DNA of 7,847 bases. Origin: Myxococcaceae bacterium (GTDB lineage: Bacteria; Myxococcota; Myxococcia; Myxococcales; Myxococcaceae). The position numbers were made by a program, and so were the translations under genes. Shown in pieces: positions 7,585 through 7,847 of the stretch. The notes beneath the pieces are model-generated. The model was not told the DNA's origin. It saw nothing but the letters and a program-made list of their open reading frames with translations, and made no database searches. The stretch covers positions 1-7,847 of the forward strand of contig JAGSPQ010000563.1 of NCBI GenBank assembly GCA_018262385.1, given 5' to 3'. Numbering within the stretch: position 1 is the first letter of the stretch; each line of letters opens with the position of its first letter.

Positions 7585-7847
7585 ATGAGCGACGCGCGAA
7601 CCCTGCGGCTGGCCTTCCGGCCGGTGACCCCCGAGATCCTGGCGAAGTACTCGCAGTTCCTCCAGGCAGAGCTCGACGGCAAGGCCCCCGCCGAGGCGCT
7701 GGTGCTGACCGGCCTGGCGGCGGACGACGTGGCGCGCACCGCCTCGGCGGTGAACGCCTTCTGCCGGCCCCGGCTGCTCAAGCGCCGGCTGGCCCGCGCG
7801 ACCGCGAAGACGCCGCAGAAGCAGATGAAGCTGCTCGAAGAGCTCGC
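7585..7847 (+). CDS. Hypothetical protein, 5' part
   Basis: An open frame from ATG 7585 runs off the right edge with no stop, giving at least 87 residues. It is supported by the GAAGG site just upstream, by G/C-rich third codon positions, and by a protein-like composition. The visible part begins MSDARTLRLAFRPVTPEIL and appears all-helical, with alternating charged and hydrophobic residues (AKYSQFLQAELDGK, AEALVLTGLAADDVARTASA) and a basic stretch RPRLLKRRLARATAK. I recognise no family, and there is no signal peptide or membrane segment in what is visible. The LTGLAADDVARTASAV segment could be a short helix-turn-helix-like or other helical hairpin, but this is only a shape impression. It is transcribed away from the kinase gene across a 52-base gap, so shared regulation with the kinase is possible but not shown. 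Confidence 0.65.
   Translation, partial: MSDARTLRLAFRPVTPEILAKYSQFLQAELDGKAPAEALVLTGLAADDVARTASAVNAFCRPRLLKRRLARATAKTPQKQMKLLEEL

Noticed and set aside
7533..7781. Extension of the kinase frame upstream to 7781.
   Set aside because: The extra 83 residues are low-complexity Ser/Ala/Arg-rich, overlap the divergent gene at 7585, and precede the zinc-finger motif where homology starts.

Overview
The window is very GC-rich, dense bacterial DNA (third codon positions are nearly all G or C). It carries six complete or near-complete genes and two partial genes cut by the window edges. The gene content points to the Myxococcota (myxobacteria or close relatives). The signs are a PilZ protein of the type common as paralogues in myxobacteria, a membrane-anchored Ser/Thr kinase with a zinc-finger-like N-terminus and a TPR-rich C-terminus, and a CoxE-like VWA protein. 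This assignment rests on recalled family patterns, not on a database search.

Layout. Positions 1-4585 are a tightly packed rightward run: the 3' end of scoA, then scoB (succinyl-CoA:3-ketoacid CoA-transferase subunits), a DUF1569/DinB-like protein, a PilZ-domain protein, a TRAM-domain RNA uracil-5 methyltransferase (RumA family), and a VWA/CoxE-like protein split by an apparent one-base frameshift near 3882. Gaps between these genes are 1 to 19 bases. A convergent gene on the minus strand (4593-7532) encodes the large receptor-like kinase. It ends only 7 bases from the VWA gene. From 7585 a divergent rightward gene of unknown function begins and leaves the window. No stretch over 300 bases lacks a gene. 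I see no RNA gene, mobile element or CRISPR array.

How the genes relate. scoA and scoB form one enzyme for using (or making) acetoacetate through succinyl-CoA. The other genes in the rightward run share no obvious pathway (c-di-GMP sensing, rRNA/tRNA modification, VWA chaperone-like function). Close spacing suggests partial co-transcription rather than one functional system. The kinase is probably an independent signalling gene.

The points most worth a second look are: (1) a strong, apparently Asp-specific codon-context bias that creates GATC (GAT is used before C, GAC otherwise), most extreme in the kinase gene; (2) many CGATCG palindromes, including five GCGATCGC octamers; (3) the frameshift that splits the VWA gene and opens into a long spurious frame antisense to the kinase; and (4) two genes (PilZ, kinase) that lack a Shine-Dalgarno sequence but have a TANNNT hexamer 7-9 bases before the start, which suggests leaderless mRNAs. 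I did not find a convincing new multi-gene system.
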